Source of the DNA: Bog-756 sp963703145
GTDB lineage: Bacteria > Actinomycetota > Acidimicrobiia > Acidimicrobiales > RAAP-2
Assembly (NCBI GenBank): GCA_963703145.1
Contig: OY969793.1
Coordinates: 868,001 to 932,000 of the forward strand
Direction: 5' to 3'
Length of the DNA stretch: 64,000 nucleotides
In this document: piece by piece, positions 26,461 to 35,800 of the stretch
Numbering within the stretch: the stretch's first letter is position 1
Layout: every line of letters starts with the position of its first letter
Program-made: the position numbers and the translations under genes
Notes under the pieces: model-generated
Told to the model about the DNA's origin: nothing
What the model saw: the letters and a program-made list of their open reading frames with translations, nothing else
Databases searched by the model: none

Positions 26461-27213
26461 GTGCCAGCGGTGCACAGGTCAACGGTGCGTGGGTCAACGA
26501 TGCACAGGCAAGGCGTGCGGATGACGCTCCCGGTGGACGCGCGGCCAGGGCGACGCCGTCGCCCGAAGGGCCCAGACAGCCGTCATGAACGGTCGCTGGC
26601 CCGGGAGGGATTCGACGTCGTGGCCGGACTGGACGAGGTGGGCCGCGGCGCCTGGGCCGGCCCGGTGTCGGTGGGCGTGGTGGTGTTCGCCCCCGGCGGT
26701 CGGCGTCCGGCGGGGATCCGGGACTCCAAGGAGCTCTCCGAGGAGCGCCGCGAGGAGCTCTTCCCGCTGATCATCGAGTGGTGCTCGGACTGGTCGGTGG
26801 GTCACGCCGAGGCCACCGAGTGCGACGAGCTGGGCATGACGGCGGCCTTGCGGACGGCCGCCCGGCGGGCCCTGTCGGGTCTGCGCCAGGTCCCGCACGC
26901 CGTCTTGATGGACGGGAACCACGACTACCTCACCATGCCCGAGGAGGACCGCTCCGCGGGCCGGTCCGCACCCCACGTGCGCACCGTCGTCCGTGGGGAC
27001 TCGGCCTGCATCTCCATTGCCGCGGCCTCGATCCTGGCCAAGGTCACCCGTGACCGGCATATGCGCGAGCTGTCGCCGAGCTATCCGGCCTTCGACTTCC
27101 ACTCCAACAAGGGGTATCCCTCTCCCGTGCACCGGCGCGCTCTTAACGGGAACGGGCTGACCGCCCTGCACCGCCGGTCCTGGTCCTTCGTGGACGACCT
27201 GGCGTTCCGATGA
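26461..27213 (+). CDS. rnhB: Ribonuclease HII
   Basis: RNase HII removes ribonucleotides from DNA and RNA-DNA hybrids. Acidic catalytic residues are seen in GLDEVGRGAWAGP, in the VLMDG segment and in VTRDRHM; IRDSKELSEERRE and SIAAASILAKV are family motifs. The core begins at about nt 26600. Upstream are two in-frame ATGs (26500, 26521) and the outer GTG at 26461, with no clear ribosome site, so the first 20-40 residues are uncertain. Confidence 0.92.
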   Translation: MPAVHRSTVRGSTMHRQGVRMTLPVDARPGRRRRPKGPDSRHERSLAREGFDVVAGLDEVGRGAWAGPVSVGVVVFAPGGRRPAGIRDSKELSEERREELFPLIIEWCSDWSVGHAEATECDELGMTAALRTAARRALSGLRQVPHAVLMDGNHDYLTMPEEDRSAGRSAPHVRTVVRGDSACISIAAASILAKVTRDRHMRELSPSYPAFDFHSNKGYPSPVHRRALNGNGLTALHRRSWSFVDDLAFR

Positions 27214-27230
27214 CCCGGCCCCGTCGGCTC

Positions 27231-28529
27231 TCAGGCGGGTGAGGGCTCTTTGGGCAGGCCGAGGACCCGCTCGCCGATGATGTTGCGCAGGACCTCGTCG
27301 GAGCCACCGGCGATCCGCATCCCGGGCACCCCCAAGAGGAATTCGGACCAGGCGTAGGTGCCCCACTCGCCGGTGTCGGCCACCAGGGCCGGCCCGAGCA
27401 CCGAGGAGAGCAGCTCGTAGGTACGGACCATGTTGGCGGTGAGCGACAGCTTGGCGATGGACATCTCCGGCCCGGGCAGCTCGCCGACGGCGATCCGGGC
27501 CATCGCCCTCAGGTTGGTGTAACGGGCCACACGCTCGTGGATGACGATCGAGGCCCACTGCTGGCGGACGAGCGGATCATCGGTGCGACCCCTGGCCCGA
27601 GCCAACTCGGCCAGGCGGGTCGAGGTGGGAAGGCCCACACCACCGCCGCCACCACCGATGGATGCTCGTTCGTTCATGAGGGTGGTCAGGGCCACCGTCC
27701 ATCCGCCGTTCACGTCGCCCAGTCGGTGGGAGTCGGGCACGCGGACCTCGGTGAAGAAGACCTCGTTGAACGAAGCGCCACCGGTCATCTGGCGCAGCGG
27801 TCGGACCTCGACGCCGGCGGCGTGCATGTCCACGACGAATCCGGTGAGCCCCCGGTGCTTGGGCAGGTCGGGGTCGGTGCGGCAGATGATCTCGCCGATG
27901 TCGGAGACCTGGGCGCCCGAGGTCCACACCTTCTGCCCGGTGATGATCCACTCGTCCCCGTCGCGGACCGCCTTGGTCTGCAGTGAGGCTAGGTCCGACC
28001 CCGAGGACGGCTCGCTGAACAGCTGGCAGGCCACGATGTCGCCCCGGTACATGCGTCGGAGGTAGGCCTCTTTCACCTCGTCGGTGGCGTGGGCCAGGAT
28101 GGTGGGGGCCACCATGCCCAGGCCGATCCCGTAGACCGACAGGGACGGGGTGGCGTAGTCGGCGGCCGCCGTGGCGTAGATCCGCTGGTACTCGCGGGGC
28201 AGGCCACGGCCTCCGTACTCCACCGGCCCGGTGATCCACCCGAACCCGGCATCGAAGACGGCCTGGGCCCACTCCTTGGCCCGCGCCACATCGGCGGCCT
28301 CCTGTGCGGGGGTCCGCTCGGGGAACAGGGACACCGAGTCCGAACCCTGACCCCAGACGAACTGCTCCTCGGGCCGCTTGGTGGCATGGGCATCGAGGAA
28401 CGCCCGCGCCTCCCGTTCGAACTGCTCGGCGGTGATCGTGCGACCCTCGTCGCCGGGATCCGGCTGGCTCTGGCTCACTACTGCTGCGTCAACGTCGGTC
28501 ACGGTCGGACCCCCTTGTTCTGGCGACAC
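27231..28529 (-). CDS. Acyl-CoA dehydrogenase
   Basis: This FAD-dependent acyl-CoA dehydrogenase of fatty-acid beta-oxidation type has 432 residues in the usual three domains: N-terminal helices, a beta domain (CQLFSEPSSGSDLASLQTKA, then WIITGQKVWTSGAQ) and the C-terminal helical bundle (LTANMVRTYELLSSV, then GGSDEVLRNIIGERVLGLP). It may start at GTG 28529 or at a later GTG near 28502. The physiological acyl substrate cannot be read from sequence. Confidence 0.88.
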   Translation of the reverse strand: MSPEQGGPTVTDVDAAVVSQSQPDPGDEGRTITAEQFEREARAFLDAHATKRPEEQFVWGQGSDSVSLFPERTPAQEAADVARAKEWAQAVFDAGFGWITGPVEYGGRGLPREYQRIYATAAADYATPSLSVYGIGLGMVAPTILAHATDEVKEAYLRRMYRGDIVACQLFSEPSSGSDLASLQTKAVRDGDEWIITGQKVWTSGAQVSDIGEIICRTDPDLPKHRGLTGFVVDMHAAGVEVRPLRQMTGGASFNEVFFTEVRVPDSHRLGDVNGGWTVALTTLMNERASIGGGGGGVGLPTSTRLAELARARGRTDDPLVRQQWASIVIHERVARYTNLRAMARIAVGELPGPEMSIAKLSLTANMVRTYELLSSVLGPALVADTGEWGTYAWSEFLLGVPGMRIAGGSDEVLRNIIGERVLGLPKEPSPA

Positions 28530-28588
28530 CCGGCTGGCCTGCCCCGTGCGGGTCGGGCGGCCGTAGCGTAATCGTGCGGTGGCCGCTC

Positions 28589-29500
28589 CTACGACAGCAC
28601 CGACTGGACCGCCTCGTCCAAGTCGGTATGGGCGAAGGGGAACCCTCGTGCCGTGAGGACTGCCGGCAGGACGCGCTGTCCACCGAGCACCAGCTCCTCG
28701 GCCATCTCGGTGCCCAGGATCAGGCGCAGGGCCGGTGCCGGCACCGCCAGGACCGTGGGCCGGTGGAGGGCAGCCCCGAGTGCCTTGGCCAGTTCGCCGT
28801 CAGTGGCCGGCACCGGAGCGGTGGCGTTCACCGGTCCCATGACGCCGGTGTCCTCGATGCAGTGCAGGATCACGCTCACCTCGTCGTCCAGGGTGATCCA
28901 GCTCCGGAATTGGGTGCCCGAGCCCATCCGGCCACCGACACCGATGCGGAACAGAGGGAGCTGCTTCCCGAGCGCCCCTCCGGTGCGGCTGAGGACGATG
29001 CCGGTCCGCACCAGGACCGTCCGGATGCCGGCGTGCGATGCCGCGGCGGCGGCCTCTTCCCAGGCCCGGCAGACCTCAGCCAGGAAGTCGGTGCCCGTTG
29101 CGGACTCCTCAGTCAGGGTCTCATCGCCGCGGATGCCGTAGTAACCGACAGCCGAGGCACTGATCAGGACCGGTGGGGGTGAGGCCAGGGCAAGGAGTGA
29201 GTCGACCAGCAGGCTGGTCGAGGCTGTGCGGCTCTCCAGGATGATCTGCTTGCGGGCGGGGAACCACCGCTTGTCCCCGATGCCGGCGCCGGCCAGGTGG
29301 ACGACGGCGTCGAATGGACCGGCGCGCTCGAGGGCCGGGACATCCAGCGTCCCTTGGTCAGGGTCCCAGCTGACCCCGTCGGCCTCTCCGGGAGCGGGGG
29401 ACCCCCGCACCAGTCGGGTAGCCGCATGCCCGTCGGTGCGCAGTCGGGCCACCAGGGCGCCCCCGATGAGTCCCGAGGACCCACTGACGAGCACCTTCAC
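28589..29500 (-). CDS. TIGR01777-type NAD-dependent epimerase (YfcH-like)
   Basis: This short-chain-dehydrogenase-fold protein begins KVLVSGSSGLIGGALVARL, with the glycine-rich nucleotide site, and continues with VVHLAGAGIGDKRWFPARKQ, ISASAVGYYG and GTQFRSWITLDDEV, typical of the TIGR01777 family. Its activity is unknown in most bacteria. GTG 29500 is chosen because the motif begins immediately and because it overlaps the stop of the preceding hydrolase (GTGA). Confidence 0.87.
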   Translation of the reverse strand: MKVLVSGSSGLIGGALVARLRTDGHAATRLVRGSPAPGEADGVSWDPDQGTLDVPALERAGPFDAVVHLAGAGIGDKRWFPARKQIILESRTASTSLLVDSLLALASPPPVLISASAVGYYGIRGDETLTEESATGTDFLAEVCRAWEEAAAAASHAGIRTVLVRTGIVLSRTGGALGKQLPLFRIGVGGRMGSGTQFRSWITLDDEVSVILHCIEDTGVMGPVNATAPVPATDGELAKALGAALHRPTVLAVPAPALRLILGTEMAEELVLGGQRVLPAVLTARGFPFAHTDLDEAVQSVLS

Positions 29501-30297
29501 CGGTCGGCCACCACCGTGTGGCCCGACCGAGCCAGCGTGGCGCGGACCAGGCCGGCGAAGCCATCGGGATGGGTGAGGTGGGCACCGTGCTCGGCGCCGG
29601 GGATCTCGACCAGCTCGGACCCTGCGGTGTGCTCGACCAACCACCCCACCGTGTCCCGGTGGCGACCGATCGAGCTCCCGCCCCGGCCGAACACGGCCGG
29701 GATGGTGAGTGCGGTCACATCGAAGGGCGCTTCGGTCCTGCGGATGGCCCGCAGCTCGGCGGCCAGCGCCGGTCCGTCGGCCCACCGGGCGCGCTTGCCC
29801 TCCTCGGAGAGGCGCTCCCAGGCCGCGTCACCCACCATGCGCCGGAAGAACCGCTCGGCGGCGGCCTCGTCACTGTCGTCGGAGGTGGGCGGCCCCCCGG
29901 CTCCCGAAGGGGTGCGAGGCCAGACGTCCAACCACGGCATCGGTGGCTCATAGGCGGCCACCGACACGATGGCCGACTGGCCGGCCCGCAGGGCCGCACC
30001 GAGTGCGATGTCGCCCCCGTAGCTGTGGCCGATGACCACGGCGGGGCGTCCGGCGATCACCCCCACCAGGTCGTCGATGTGGCCGTCGAGGGTGGTGTTG
30101 AGGGGGAGGGCGTCACGGGACTGCTGGTAGCCCCGTCGGTCGTACACCACGGTGTGGAGGTCGGGCAGACGGCGGAGGACCCGGGTGAAACTGGCCGCTC
30201 GATCCAGCGAACCGTGGACCAGGACCACGATCGGCCCGGGCCAATCGGCACCTTCCGGGCCGTGCTCGGTGATGGCGAGCGGCAGAGTGGAAGGCAT
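29497..30297 (-). CDS. Alpha/beta hydrolase
   Basis: This 266-residue cytosolic alpha/beta hydrolase has the oxyanion motif VLVHGSLDRA, nucleophile Ser in VIGHSYGGD, an insertion lid around residues 120-190, and a final His in GAEHGAHLTHP. The substrate is unknown. ATG 30297 is chosen because the fold starts right there. It is followed by the epimerase with a 4-bp overlap, forming a two-gene operon. It diverges from the HU gene at 30493. Confidence 0.82.
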   Translation of the reverse strand: MPSTLPLAITEHGPEGADWPGPIVVLVHGSLDRAASFTRVLRRLPDLHTVVYDRRGYQQSRDALPLNTTLDGHIDDLVGVIAGRPAVVIGHSYGGDIALGAALRAGQSAIVSVAAYEPPMPWLDVWPRTPSGAGGPPTSDDSDEAAAERFFRRMVGDAAWERLSEEGKRARWADGPALAAELRAIRRTEAPFDVTALTIPAVFGRGGSSIGRHRDTVGWLVEHTAGSELVEIPGAEHGAHLTHPDGFAGLVRATLARSGHTVVADR

Positions 30298-30492
30298 CAC
30301 GCTAGAGCCTGGCAGGTGCGGCGCGGGCCGCCATACGACGTGGTGAGAAGGGTGAATGGGGGCGTGCGGGTCCACCGCCGGGCGGCCGATCGGGCCGATT
30401 CCTGCGTGAATTCGGGCCGTTCTGGCTGAAAATGCACACATCGCCCCCGTGGATCGTGCATTGTTGTGGCTTCCAAAGACGAAGGAGAGACA

Positions 30493-30807
30493 GTGCCCCT
30501 TACCAAAACCGATCTCATCGCGGCCGTGGCTGCCCACACCGGCTCGACCTCAAAGGACGTGGCCACCGTGCTGGGTGGGCTTGAGGACGTGATCGTCGCC
30601 ACCGTGGCCAAGGGCGAGAAGGTCGTCATCACCGGCTTTCTGACCTTTGACCGGGCCCAGCGCGCAGCGCGCACCGGTCGCAACCCGCAGACCGGCGAGG
30701 CCATCAAGATCAAGGCCTCGAAAAGCCCGAAGGTGTCTGCCGGCGCATCGTTCAAGAAGGTTGTGAACGGTCAGGCCCCGGCTCCGAAGCTGGCCAAGGC
30801 CAAGTAG
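30493..30807 (+). CDS. HU-family DNA-binding protein (short form)
   Basis: This 104-residue HU has the N-terminal helices (LTKTDLIAAVAAHTGSTSKD), beta arms with RAARTGRNPQTGEAI, and a short C-terminal tail rich in Lys, Ala and Pro. It lacks the long tail of the HU at 18140. The usual GFGTF is GFLTF here. GTG 30493 follows GAAGGAGAGACA, a good ribosome site. It is a single gene with its own hairpin terminator. Confidence 0.92.
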   Translation: MPLTKTDLIAAVAAHTGSTSKDVATVLGGLEDVIVATVAKGEKVVITGFLTFDRAQRAARTGRNPQTGEAIKIKASKSPKVSAGASFKKVVNGQAPAPKLAKAK

Positions 30808-30813
30808 TCGTCT

Positions 30814-30839
30814 CGTCGGGCCGCATCTGCGGCCCGACG
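30814..30839 (+). terminator. Hairpin after short HU gene
   Basis: An 11-bp perfect stem (30814-30824 with 30829-30839) with loop ATCT lies a few bases past the HU stop codon. No T-run follows. It also faces the convergent queE gene about 110 bp away. Confidence 0.7.
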
Positions 30840-30948
30840 TGCAGTGCAGCCGTTGCTCGACGGTGGTCGGGGATCCCCCCGGCCACCGTCGAGTGCTGTC
30901 CGGGCCCGGTTGGCCGAGCCCACACCGGGTGGCACCGGTGTGGGCGGT

Positions 30949-31746
30949 TCACAGTTGGCCGATGGCCTTGTGGGTCTGGGGCACCACACGGACGCGTGGA
31001 TAGATCCGGAGCGCCCGCTCCTGGAGTTCGAGTACCTGGTCCGGCGTGGGGGCCTGCCCCACGGTCCCGAACGGGGTCACCGGCTGCAGGAAGATCTCGG
31101 GCATCGCCGCATTCCCGGCCGCCTGGTGGTTCGCAGCCACCGTTGCCACCATGCCGACGGCTCGGTCGAACTGCACCGGATCGGTGGAGGCTCCGATCAC
31201 CACCTTGACCCAGGTGGTCGTCCCCGACGCCACGGCGGTCTCGAGGAACCGTCGCTGGGTGTCGGGCCGGACCCCTTCGCCGTCGACACTGGGGAGCTTC
31301 ACGTCCATGCTCACGTAGGCGAGGTACGCCAGAGCCCGCTCCAGGGCGCCCACGAGCGTCCCGTTCGTCTCGAGCATCACCGATCGGCCACTGATTGACA
31401 GCTGGCGGGCCAGCTCGGTGACCTGGCGGACCTGGAACAGCGGCTCGCCCCCGGTGAGGCTGATCGAGTGGTGGGGGAGCAGGTCCCACAGCCGGTCCAC
31501 CGTGGCCACGAGCTCGGCTACCGGCAGGGGGCTGGCAACGGTGGCCCAGTCGCGTCGACCCGGCGTCTGTTCGATGCGGCACGGCCCGGGGCGTTTCTCG
31601 AGAGCCTCGGGCTGGTCGCAGTAGGCACAGCGGATGTTGCACCCGGTGAGTCGGACGAAGACCTGGCGCTCGCCCACCAGTGCCGCCTCGCCCTGAATGG
31701 CCGAGAACACCTCGGTAGCCAATATGTCGGGTGTCGCCTCGGTCAC
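30949..31746 (-). CDS. queE: 7-carboxy-7-deazaguanine synthase
   Basis: This radical SAM enzyme converts carboxytetrahydropterin to 7-carboxy-7-deazaguanine in the preQ0 pathway. The Fe-S cysteines are in TGCNIRCAYCDQP (CX3CX2C), with an IQGEA motif at the start and LTGGEPLF for SAM binding. At 265 residues it has the size of the actinobacterial form. GTG 31746 overlaps the queC stop. It is the last gene of the queD-queC-queE operon. Confidence 0.92.
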   Translation of the reverse strand: MTEATPDILATEVFSAIQGEAALVGERQVFVRLTGCNIRCAYCDQPEALEKRPGPCRIEQTPGRRDWATVASPLPVAELVATVDRLWDLLPHHSISLTGGEPLFQVRQVTELARQLSISGRSVMLETNGTLVGALERALAYLAYVSMDVKLPSVDGEGVRPDTQRRFLETAVASGTTTWVKVVIGASTDPVQFDRAVGMVATVAANHQAAGNAAMPEIFLQPVTPFGTVGQAPTPDQVLELQERALRIYPRVRVVPQTHKAIGQL

Positions 31747-32405
31747 GAGAGGGCGGGGTCGGTAGCGCCGGCCTCGGCGAACCCCAGGGCCCGGAGGCGA
31801 CAGGCGTCGCACACCCCGCAGGGCGTCGCGCCGCCCTGGTAGCAGGACCAGGTCAGGTCCAGTGGCGCTCCGAGATCCAGGCCCAGGCGGACGATGTCGG
31901 ACTTGGACGAGGCGATCAGCGGCGTCCGGATCTCGATCGGGTCGCCGTCGACGCCACGCTTCTGGCCGGTGCGGGCCACCCCCCGGAACGCCTCGATGAA
32001 CTCGGGCCGGCAGTCGGGGTAGCCCGAGTAGTCGATGGCATTGACGCCCAGCCACACCGCGTCGAGGCCCCGCGCCTCGGCCACCCCGAGCGCCACCGCC
32101 AAAAAGATGCTGTTGCGCGCCGGGACGTAGGTGACCGGGATGCCGTCGTCGTCGCCGGCTGTGGGGATGGCGATGGAGGGGTCGGTGAGTGCTGAGCCTC
32201 CCCAGGCGGTGGTGTCGAGCTCGACGACCAGGTGGTCGGACCGGTAGTGGCCGGCCACACCGGCGGCGCGGTCGAGCTCGGTCCGGTGCCGCTGGCCGTA
32301 GTCGAACGTGAGCGCCACCGGCCCGCCGTCCGACTCGCGGTCGGCCAGCGCCATGCAGACGGTGGAGTCGAGTCCGCCCGACAAGATGACCAGGTGACCG
32401 GGCAC
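31743..32405 (-). CDS. queC: 7-cyano-7-deazaguanine (preQ0) synthase
   Basis: This ATP-dependent enzyme amidates and dehydrates CDG to preQ0. It begins with the PP-loop ILSGGLDSTVCMALA, has FDYGQRH, and ends with a zinc site of Cys residues (TWSCYQ, CGVCDACRLR). GTG 32405 puts the PP-loop at the very N-terminus as usual (220 residues). It lies 2 bp from queD and overlaps queE. Confidence 0.92.
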   Translation of the reverse strand: MPGHLVILSGGLDSTVCMALADRESDGGPVALTFDYGQRHRTELDRAAGVAGHYRSDHLVVELDTTAWGGSALTDPSIAIPTAGDDDGIPVTYVPARNSIFLAVALGVAEARGLDAVWLGVNAIDYSGYPDCRPEFIEAFRGVARTGQKRGVDGDPIEIRTPLIASSKSDIVRLGLDLGAPLDLTWSCYQGGATPCGVCDACRLRALGFAEAGATDPALS

Positions 32406-32407
32406 GC

Positions 32408-32776
32408 TCAGCTGGGTGTGCCTGCGGTCAGCTCGGCACAGGAGTTGTCGGTCTCCCACAGTCGGAGCGAATGGAGCCCCAGCCCCGCCTCGGTCAGCAG
32501 GGCCCACGCCCGCTGGGCCAGCAGTTCGGCGGTGGGGTTGTCGATGACCTGATTGAGATCGCTGTGGTCCCAGGGCTCGATCACGGCTCGGTCCACGATC
32601 GCTCGAAGGTGGTCGAAGTCGATCACCACGCCGTTGCCGTCGAGGGGTCCAGCGACGGTGACGTCGAGCCGGTAGGAGTGCCCGTGCAGGTTGCGGCACT
32701 TGCCCGGGTGCCACGACAGCCGGTGCGCGGCTTCGAAGGTGAACGTGCACGTGACGCTGGTGAGAGGCTGGGCCAC
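32408..32776 (-). CDS. queD: 6-carboxytetrahydropterin synthase
   Basis: This enzyme makes carboxytetrahydropterin from dihydroneopterin triphosphate. Zinc histidines are in FEAAHRLSWHP and NLHGHSYRL, and the catalytic Cys is in KCRNLHGH. I chose GTG 32776 (122 residues, the usual size), because the frame further upstream overlaps the divergent kgd start. It heads the operon. The GTP cyclohydrolase that would supply its substrate is not in this window. Confidence 0.9.
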   Translation of the reverse strand: MAQPLTSVTCTFTFEAAHRLSWHPGKCRNLHGHSYRLDVTVAGPLDGNGVVIDFDHLRAIVDRAVIEPWDHSDLNQVIDNPTAELLAQRAWALLTEAGLGLHSLRLWETDNSCAELTAGTPS

Positions 32777-32852
32777 AGGTTCGACGCTAACGCACCGATC
32801 GCCATCCACGGTCCGGCTCTGGGCAGTGGGTGTGCCGGTAGGCTGGCAGGCG

Positions 32853-35800
32853 ATGGACGCCACGACCGAAGGAGACGGATCACCAGCATCGTCGACTCAG
32901 CTCGGCGCGTCCGGAGCCGGGTCCTTCGGGCCCAATGCGTGGTTGGTCGAGGACATGTTCGATCGCTACCGGGCCGATCCGACATCGGTCTCGGACTCGT
33001 GGCGCGAGTTCTTCGCCGACTACCGTCCGGCCGGAGGGCCGCTCGCCCCGCCGGCCGCCCCGGCACCCGCACCGCCCACGCCGGTCACCGCGCTGCCCGC
33101 CTCGGGGCCACCCCACACAGGGACGGGGGCGGTGGCCTCCCCAGCTGCGGCGGCGCCCAGTGATCGATCCACTGCGCCGATCCCGGTCCCTGCGGACATC
33201 AGCGAGGACCAGGCGGTGCCCCTACGCGGTGCGGCCGGTCGCATCGTGGCCAACATGGAGGCGTCGCTCGGCGTGCCCACCGCCACCAGCGTGCGGGCCG
33301 TCCCGGCCAAGCTCCTCGAGGTCAACCGGACGGTCATCAACAACCAGTTGCTGCGCACCGTCGGAGGCAAGGTCAGCTTCACCCACCTGATCGGTTACGC
33401 GGTGGTCAAAGGGCTCATGGCCATCCCCGCCATGAACGCCGCCTTCGTGGCCGATGCCGACGGCAAGGGGACGCCCGGGGTCATCCGCCACCGCCACGTC
33501 GGACTGGGACTGGCCGTGGACGTGGAGAAGTCCGACGGGAGCCGGACGCTGCTGGTCCCGTGCATCCGCGGGGCTGACGCCCTCGACTTCCGGGGGTTCG
33601 TGAGCTCCTACGAGGATCTCGTGCGCAAGATCCACACCAACAAGATCGCACCGGACGACTTCGCCGGCACTACGGTCAGCCTCACCAACCCGGGGACGCT
33701 GGGGACGGTGCAGTCCGTGCCCCGACTGATGCCCGGTCAGGGCCTCATTGTGGGCGTGGGCGCGCTGGGGTTCCCCGCCGGCTTCAAGGCCGCCGACCCC
33801 CGCACCCTCGCCGAGCTGGGCATCGGCAAGTCGGTCACCATCACCTCCACCTACGACCATCGGATCATCCAGGGGGCCGAGTCGGGGCTGTTCCTGGCCT
33901 ACGTGTCGGAGTGCCTGATGGGAGGTCACGGCTTCTACGACGAGGTGTTCGAGTCGCTCGAGGTCCCCTACGAGCCCGTGCGGTGGGAGCGGGACGCCAG
34001 TGCACCCGACGAGGAGGGGGAGGGCGCCCATCTCCGGCTCATCAAGCAGGTGCACGTCCAGACGCTGATCAACATGTACCGGGTCCGGGGCCACCTCATC
34101 GCCCACCTCGACCCTCTGGACGCCGAGCCCCCGGTGCTCCACCCCGAGCTCGACCCCCTCCACTACGGCCTGACCATCTGGGACCTGCCGCGGCACTTCG
34201 TGGCTGATGGCCTGGCCGGCAAGGACCTGGCCACCCTCGACGAGATTCTCCACGTGTTGCGTGACGCCTACTGCCGGACCCTGGGCGTCGAGTACATGCA
34301 TATCCAGGATCCTGAGCAAAAGCGGTGGATCCAGCAGCACGTGGAAGGGGTGTCCCAGACCCTGGCCCCCGACGAGCAGCGCCACATCCTGGGCCGCCTG
34401 AACGCCGCCGAGGTCTTCGAGCGCTTCCTCCACTCGCGCTACGTGGGCCAGAAGCGCTTCGGGCTCGAGGGGGCCGAGTCGGCCATCGTGCTGCTCGACA
34501 CCATCCTCGACGAGGCGGTCCACCAGGGCCTGACCGAGTCGGTCATGGGCATGTCCCACCGTGGCCGACTCAACGTCCTGGCCAACATCGTGGGCAAGTC
34601 CTACGGCGAGATCTTCGAGGAGTTCGAGGGCAACCTGGACCCCGAGTCCGTCCAGGGTTCGGGCGACGTCAAGTACCACAAGGGCGCAGTGGGCACCTTC
34701 GTGGCCCGCAACGGGGGGACCATCCCGGTGGCCATGGCGTCCAACCCCTCCCACCTGGAGGCGGTGGACCCGGTCGTGGTGGGCATGGCCCGGGCCAAGC
34801 AGGACGCCGCCGGCGGGGAGCAGGGCTCAGGACCAGCACTCGAGGACGGGGCCGGTGAGCCGTTCCCGATCCTGCCGATCCTGCTGCACGGGGACGCTGC
34901 CTTCGCCGGCCAGGGGGTGGTGGCCGAGACGCTCAACCTCTCCGGCCTGGCCGGCTACCGGACCGGCGGCACCATCCACATCGTGATCAACAACCAGCTC
35001 GGCTTCACCACGGCCCCCGAGGCAGCCCGGACGTCGGTGTACCCGACCGACGTGGCCAAGATGGTCCAAGCCCCGATCTTCCACGTCAACGGCGACGACC
35101 CCGAGGCGTGCGCTCGGGCGGCCCGCCTGGCCTTCGGCTTCCGGCAGGCCTTCCACAAGGACGTGGTGATCGACATGGTCTGCTACCGGCGCCACGGCCA
35201 CAACGAGGGTGACGACCCGAGCTACACCCAGCCGCTGATGTACGCCCTCATCGAGGCCAAACGATCGGTTCGAAAGCTCTATACCGAGTCGTTGGTCCGG
35301 CGGGGGGACATCTCGCTCGAGGAGGCTGAGCAGGCCCTCGACGACTTCTCAGGCCGCCTGCAGGCGGCACTCGACGAGACCCGGGCCGAAGCCGAGTCCA
35401 CACCTCAAGTGGCGCCGGCGCTCCCTGCGTACGTGGTGCCCGACCTGTGGATCCCGCCGGTCGAGACCGGGGTCGATGCCTCGGTGTTGAGCCGTATCGC
35501 GCACGAGGTCCGGTCGGTCCCCGACGGCTTTGTCATCCATCCCAAGCTGGCCCGGCAGTTCGAGCAGCGGGACAAGATGGTGGCGGACGGGGAGATCGAC
35601 TGGGCGCTCGGCGAGGCCATGGCCATCGGCTCGCTCCTGCTCGAAGGGTCCAACGTCCGCCTCACCGGGCAGGACACCCGGCGGGGGACCTTCTCGCACC
35701 GCCACGCCGTCCTGGTCGACCACACCACCGGCCAGGAGCACGTGCCCCTGGCCGGCCTGGGTGGCGGCCGGTTCACCATCCGGGACTCCCTGCTCTCGGA

